From contig CM055112.1 in assembly GCA_029204225.1 (NCBI GenBank), forward strand, positions 29,352,703 to 29,416,702: DNA of 64,000 nucleotides, given 5' to 3'. The DNA comes from Diphasiastrum complanatum (taxonomy: Eukaryota; Streptophyta; Lycopodiopsida; Lycopodiales; Lycopodiaceae). Shown here in pieces: positions 58,946 through 64,000 of the stretch (position 1 is its first letter; every line of letters starts with the position of its first letter). The notes under the pieces were generated by a model. That model had not been told where the DNA came from. It made no database searches and saw nothing but the letters and a program-made list of their open reading frames with translations. Made by a program: the position numbers and the translations under genes.

Positions 58946-59880
58946 CACGTGGTGTTCAATGCCACAATTTTCACAAGCTGGAGGAAAGCAAGTTTATCGG
59001 GGCAACGAATACTAGGGTGTTTACCTGCACAGATAAAACATTCACGTATTGCTGGAAGTTGATGCATTGTTGGAAGAAAATGATTTGATAGTTGAGAGCA
59101 CTCATTAGCAGTGTGATGCTGTGAGCAGATCGGACACCAGACATTCTTTCTTGCTGGAAAAGATTTTTTAGCAATATTTTTCATGGCGGTTTGGAAATCA
59201 ACAGTGAGTTTATCCATATGAGTTTTTTGAGCTTTCTGCCAGGTTTCCATTTGTTGCAGGGATTGGGTAGCATTTTCAGACTTTGGTTGATTAAGATGGA
59301 CGAGATTCTTAGATTTCTTTTCAAGATGGTCAAAGTCGTCGTCTGAACCTTCGTCTTTCTCACGGATAGCATCAATCATCACGTCTTTAAGTTGATCATA
59401 AAGGTCAACTGGTTTTAGTTCGCGGCGGATGTTTTTAGGCAATCCAACCAAAAACAATTTTATGGCCATACGTTCGGTGATATTTTCGTCAATGCATTCT
59501 ACTTTGGGGCGTTTAAAATGCTCAATGTAGTTTCGAACTGACTCTTCGTGACGCATCTTGATATGGGTGATGGGCTCTGAGTCAGTTTGGATGGTTTAAG
59601 ACGCTTGATGAGAGCGTCCTTGAGAGTAGTCCAAGAAGCAAGATCAAGCGCTTCAAGATTGAGATACCGCTCTTTGGCTGTTCCATAGAGTACTATTGGG
59701 AATAGTCGGAGCTTTTCGGTTTCAGAGGTATCTCATAGAAACGACATGCATTATCAAAGTCTTGGAGAAATCTAACTGGGTGTCAGATTCTCCATCGTAC
59801 TTTGGCGTATCGATACGTGGGATTTTGCGTTCTAGTCGTGGAGGAGTTGGATTGGAAGATTCAGCACAGTCTCGAGACAT
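58945..59880 (-). pseudogene. Gypsy-G gag, frameshifted
   Basis: The ATG at 59880 (MSRDCAESSNPTPPRLERKI) opens a short frame with RIDTPKYDGESDTQLDF, typical of the start of gypsy gag. Frameshifts follow between about 59740 and 59556. From 59556 a clean frame reads the gag core (RMAIKLFLVGLPKNIRREL) and Cys/His motifs CPICSQHHTANEC and CFICAGKHPSIRCPD, which are knuckle-like. The product would form the capsid; it is interrupted here. Confidence 0.8.
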
Positions 59881-60435
59881 GATGCAGTATGAAGAGTAGA
59901 GTAACAATACAGATGATCAGGGCAGTATTGTTCTTGGCCAAAAAGTCAAAAAAATGGGTAGTTTTCTTGTAGAATGGAGGATTTTGGGCAAAAATTGGAT
60001 TTTTTTGCAGTAATAGAATTCGTGGATAGGCCTAGAAATCGTGGACAGTCAGATGAATCCAAGTACAGTACTTGCAAATTCTAATAGGAGGTGCTTTTTG
60101 TCAAAATACTGATGTTTGGTATTTTTTTTGGGAATTTTCTTAAGGATAGAATTCACAGATGGTATAGAGAATTCGTGCTCACTGAGGGCGATTTCGTGGT
60201 ATGATTGACGATTTCTGATACTGAGTTTTGTCTGATAGATAAAGGAATAGTGAAAAAAATGTGTGTTTTTGACTAAAAAACAGGCAAAATCTTATAGATA
60301 GAATTCGCGGAGCAGTTGGAGGATTGATCTTTGATAGATCTAGCCTCAGTGAAGCTGGCGAATTCTAATACTAAGATTTGGTTGGAAAACAGTGGATTTT
60401 GACAATATATCAAGGTGTTTTCACATAATCTGAGC
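59881..60435 (-). other. Gypsy-G leader
   Basis: Non-coding, with repeated gaattcgcgg/gaattcgtgg words similar to those in 33120-33460. A primer-binding site could not be identified with confidence. Confidence 0.5.
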
Positions 60436-60767
60436 AGGGTATGCGATGGCTAGATCTACTCACAATGTGGTGTAGTATAGAGAGGATCGTCCACCTTTTA
60501 AGATTCTACCATAAGCTTCAAACGAAAATAGATAACAAGTATGGAGGCACTAAGGCTTACCCAACTACTGCCCGCAACTGAAATGAAACTAACAAATAAT
60601 AAATCTTTACTAAGGCTTACCCAACTAGCAAGGTTACTAAACTAGATCCTAAATTAACATCCAAAGGGGAATGGAAATAAATTGCGGCTAACTAATGATC
60701 AACAAATAAAGCATGCCACAAATAAACCAATGAGGAGGCAAGAGGAGGCCCGAGCACCTTCCCTCAA
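60436..60767 (-). repeat. Gypsy-G copy 2 5' LTR fragment
   Basis: Matches 47685-48018 closely (atgcgatggctagatctactcac, aaggcttacccaacta) but lacks the terminal ~20 bp on the left and everything after ccctcaa on the right. So the provirus has lost most of this LTR. Confidence 0.85.
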
Positions 60768-60812
60768 TTTCTGGAGGTTGCCACCGTTGGCAGCCTTCGT
60801 CATGTGGCCCAG

Positions 60813-61960
<1,148 letters not shown>

Positions 61961-63209
61961 AATAACGTGAAGTTTGCCCTTCCACGGCCAGGCGGCTGCC
62001 AGGCTGTCCAGTCTCGAGGCAGAAGAGAAGCCCTCCTTTTCGCTCATCCTTCGATCCATCCATCGACCGATCGATCGATCGTCGTCTCCACCATCACTCT
62101 TCTTCTCTCGCTCATTCAGGCAGTACGCTCCTGTAAATTAGCGGATAAAGCACAATTCATTCATTCAGCAGCAGCAGCAGCATCGGCAGGAATAGGAAGG
62201 ATGTGAAAACAAATCTTCTGTACATTTTTTGTTGCTTCTTTTAGCTGTTGTGGTGCGATCCGGTGATTTGTGAAAGCTGTGCGTAAAGTGTCTTTGAGCG
62301 GGCATTCTCATCCCGTTTTGTGCCAGCCGATTTTTTTGGTCAGATTAAGGAACAGTTCCTCGGTATTTTATTTTAGGTATTGCGGATCTTTGTAGGCTCA
62401 TAGTCAGAGATTGAAAGTTTTTGGGCATTGATGTGATATATTTTGTGAGATTTTTGTTGCAGCCGCAAATGGCTTGTGATGATGATAATGCCAGCGCTTG
62501 TTTCTTTCTTTTGGTTCATGCGCTTTGATGGAGGGTGACGTAGTTGCAATGTTGTTTGGTCATGTTTCATCATCTTTTTTAGTGACAGCTGCTTTCGGTC
62601 ACACTTAGGTCTCTGGGTATCGTAGTTATGGCGCTCATAATCAGAGATTGAAAGTTTTTCGCGATTGATTGGATATATTCTGTGAAATTCATCTTGCAGC
62701 CGCAAATGGCTGTGATGATTATAATTCCAGCACTTGTTTCTTTATATTATTTTGGTACATGCGCTTTGATGCAGGGTGACATAGCAGCGGTGTTGTCTTA
62801 TCATGTTTTGGAGTCGTTTTCACTGTTTTGTGAGATACCGTTTTGTAGTACAAATTTCATTGATCATTGACTTTGTCATATCCTTGATGTTGTACTCAGC
62901 GCTTTTTTTCAGTATTGTTGGAGATTTTGCGGTTTATCATACCTATTTTTGAACTTATTCCCACCAAGATGCTAAATTTATGGAAGCAGGGATGTATTTT
63001 ACTTGTTTCTTTATTTTTGGGGATCATCGGTTTTCAGCCTAATGTGGTTGCTTCCTCTTCTTGCATATTCTTCGTCGTTACACCCATGTTCTGTGTCACT
63101 GCTTGATTGCAAAGATGCAAGCAGCGTTAATGGTTGAAATTTGAATTGTTTTGCTTCAGGTCTTGGAACTTGGACTGGAGGCGCCGATTTCCCTTTCCCA
63201 TTGTTCAAC
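61961..63209 (+). promoter_or_regulatory. 5' region of the SERF gene: leader exons and leader intron (inferred)
   Basis: The pyrimidine-rich, less AT-rich part 61970-62215 (cgatccatccatcgaccgatcg, cagcagcagcagcag) looks like a transcribed leader. A good U2-type acceptor (ttttgcttcag) at 63159 then defines a short leader exon, 63160-63209, before the ATG at 63210. The donor of this leader intron is not certain (one candidate is gtaaat at about 62131). The sequence between is T-rich, as in plant introns. Transcript data would be needed to fix the structure. Confidence 0.5.
62392..62810 (+). repeat. two ~180-bp direct repeats in the SERF leader intron
   Basis: The stretch about 62392-62570 recurs at about 62632-62810, offset 240 bp. 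Shared words: cagagattgaaagttttt, ttgcagccgcaaatggct, catgcgctttgatg, agggtgac. Moderately diverged, so not recent. Confidence 0.85.
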
Positions 63210-63628
63210 ATGACACATATCCTAACTTTTTGCTTAACGAACATACTTGATACTTTCTGGAGCTGCTCTCTGTATTTAATATTTAGTTGGGGTCTTTTGG
63301 GCACCTCATTTTACAAGGATTATATCACAAGGTAGTGGGAAGTTACTCAATGACGGGGTAGTATTGATGCTCGGTGAATTGTAGTGCTTTGTACGGAACT
63401 TTCCTTATTGTAAGCTGGACAATAAACATGTATGTGCAAATCCAGGCTACCATAGGTCTTAAGTGGCAATCGTTCCCTGATATCATTGTAAGTTAAGAAG
63501 TTTGTTATCCTTCACTGGAACTAACGTGGAAGTCAGCGAGAACGTGACCGAGAACGTGCCCAAGCACGGGGCCCAAAGAACTCGAAAGGTGGCAAGGAAG
63601 ACCTTACTCCAGAACAAAGGCGAGAGCG
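63210..63628 (+). CDS. SERF/4F5-family protein, 5' part, two coding exons
   Basis: Exon 1 coding part is only ATGACAC (63210-63216); exon 2 is 63526-63628. Joined they give 36 codons beginning MTRGSQRERDRERAQARG and later LTPEQRRER, with a phase-2 end at a GT donor (gtgagc, 63629). This is the conserved N-terminal half of the small EDRK-rich factor / 4F5 family, usually 60-80 residues long. The remaining exon must lie beyond the right edge. Family members are small, highly charged, disordered proteins; animal ones promote amyloid aggregation and bind nucleic acid, and the plant role is not established. The intron between the two exons begins ATATCC and ends AC, the form of a U12-type AT-AC intron; no GT-AG alternative restores the conserved reading. 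Confidence 0.82.
63217..63525 (+). other. probable U12-type AT-AC intron in the SERF gene
   Basis: 309 nt. The donor is ATATCCTAA (U12 consensus ATATCCTTT), the acceptor is ctaAC, and a branch-site-like ATCCTTCAC (consensus TTCCTTAAC) lies at 63507-63515 with its A about 11 nt from the acceptor. All three elements and the spacing fit the minor spliceosome. The join restores a perfect family N-terminus. Confidence 0.75.
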
Positions 63629-64000
63629 GTGAGCACACAATGCTCATTGCACATTGCATCCCATCTTTTTATAATTCTCATTTGACTGACATGTGAAGTT
63701 GTGATAGTTGGAGTCTCAGTACATGCAGATGGTTACTACATTGGTACTTTTTCACATGACTTTCAGATGCCCCAAATTTTTAGTAGATAATTGACAATTT
63801 CAGTGTCATAATTATTGCCGTGGGTCCTGGGAACCGTGGAAGAAACCGTACCACGGTTCCCAGAACCGTGGGTCCTGGGAACCGTGGAAGAAACCGTACC
63901 ACGGTTCATTGAACCGTGGTACGGTTCCAATATTCAATTGATTAATTACCAAATTATTACAGACACAGATTTGGACCTGATCTGGACACAGATTTGGACC
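63629..64000 (+). other. SERF intron sequence with 48-bp tandem repeat
   Basis: Begins with the donor gtgagc. No third exon with the expected AKALQEKAAKK-type text is present before the window ends. A 48-bp unit is repeated at 63818-63865 and 63866-63913; it contains aaccgtaccacggtt, and the reverse complement of that word follows at 63911-63926, so several hairpins are possible. A short tandem (acacagatttggacc) lies at 63963-64000. Confidence 0.7.

Larger units (their letters stand above)
47665..60767 (-). mobile_element. Gypsy-G copy 2, provirus with two internal disruptions
   Basis: Read on the minus strand from right to left: LTR fragment (60767-60436), leader, gag, protease, linker, [Copia-D inserted], RT and start of RNase H (to about 49896), [Copia-F fragment in place of RNase H, integrase and the start of the extra ORF], extra ORF C-terminal part (48973-48466), purine tract and LTR (48453-47665). 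Together with copy 1 it gives the family map: LTR, gag, PR, RT, RH, IN, gap, extra ORF, LTR. Confidence 0.82.

Overview
The window is nuclear DNA from a land plant, gene-poor and crowded with transposable elements. The evidence for a plant is: Ty1/copia elements primed by initiator tRNA-Met (TGGTATCAGAGC primer sites), a nepenthesin/CND41-type aspartic protease, and a SERF/4F5 gene of plant type (opening MTRGSQRERDRERAQARG). A seed-free plant is possible, but nothing in the sequence decides the lineage. I name the repeat families Copia-A to Copia-F, Copia-H, Gypsy-G and LINE-1 for use inside this window only.

Layout. 1-3677: decayed Copia-A ending in its 3' LTR. 3678-7133: a rearranged block holding an aspartic protease pseudogene split by an inversion (3' end at 3828-4137 on +, the rest at 5892-7133 on -), with part of a non-autonomous retroelement between the pieces. 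7134-10595: spacer with direct repeats and a large foldback at 9559-9912. 10596-12113: the intact, intronless aspartic protease, the best complete host gene here. 12286-13140: LTR debris. 13529-14964: an unrecognised gene with one intron; a second, more decayed copy lies on the minus strand at 43798-45025. 15084-19880: fragments of Copia-B and Copia-A. 20881-21498: an exon-like open frame. 21660-23110: duplicated LTR sequence with a long (CT)n. 23640-30440: Copia-C, interrupted by a complete Copia-B (25680-30253, target duplication TTCAT). 30435-37565: retroelement fragments ending in a 5'-truncated Gypsy-G with an extra ORF after integrase. 37583-41149: a LINE with a 140-bp 3' repeat. 41950-47606: Gypsy, Copia-C and Copia-E fragments. 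47665-60767: a minus-strand Gypsy-G provirus, itself broken by a Copia-F fragment and by an intact Copia-D (51076-57233, target duplication ATCCT, LTRs differing at about 7 of 682 positions). 61960 to the right edge: the 5' half of a SERF/4F5 gene.

There is no operon-like cooperation. The functional relations are parasitic. Copia-D is the only element with all catalytic motifs intact. The truncated Copia-A and Copia-B copies lack part of pol and could only move with help in trans.

The points most worth checking are: an apparent U12-type AT-AC intron in the SERF gene directly after its seventh coding base; the two-copy unknown gene with a shared intron position; the extra post-integrase ORF of Gypsy-G, seen three times; and the inversion that split the protease pseudogene, leaving a 13-bp inverted duplication at its ends. 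Homology calls come from reading and comparing the sequence by eye. No database search was run, so percentages and boundaries are approximate.
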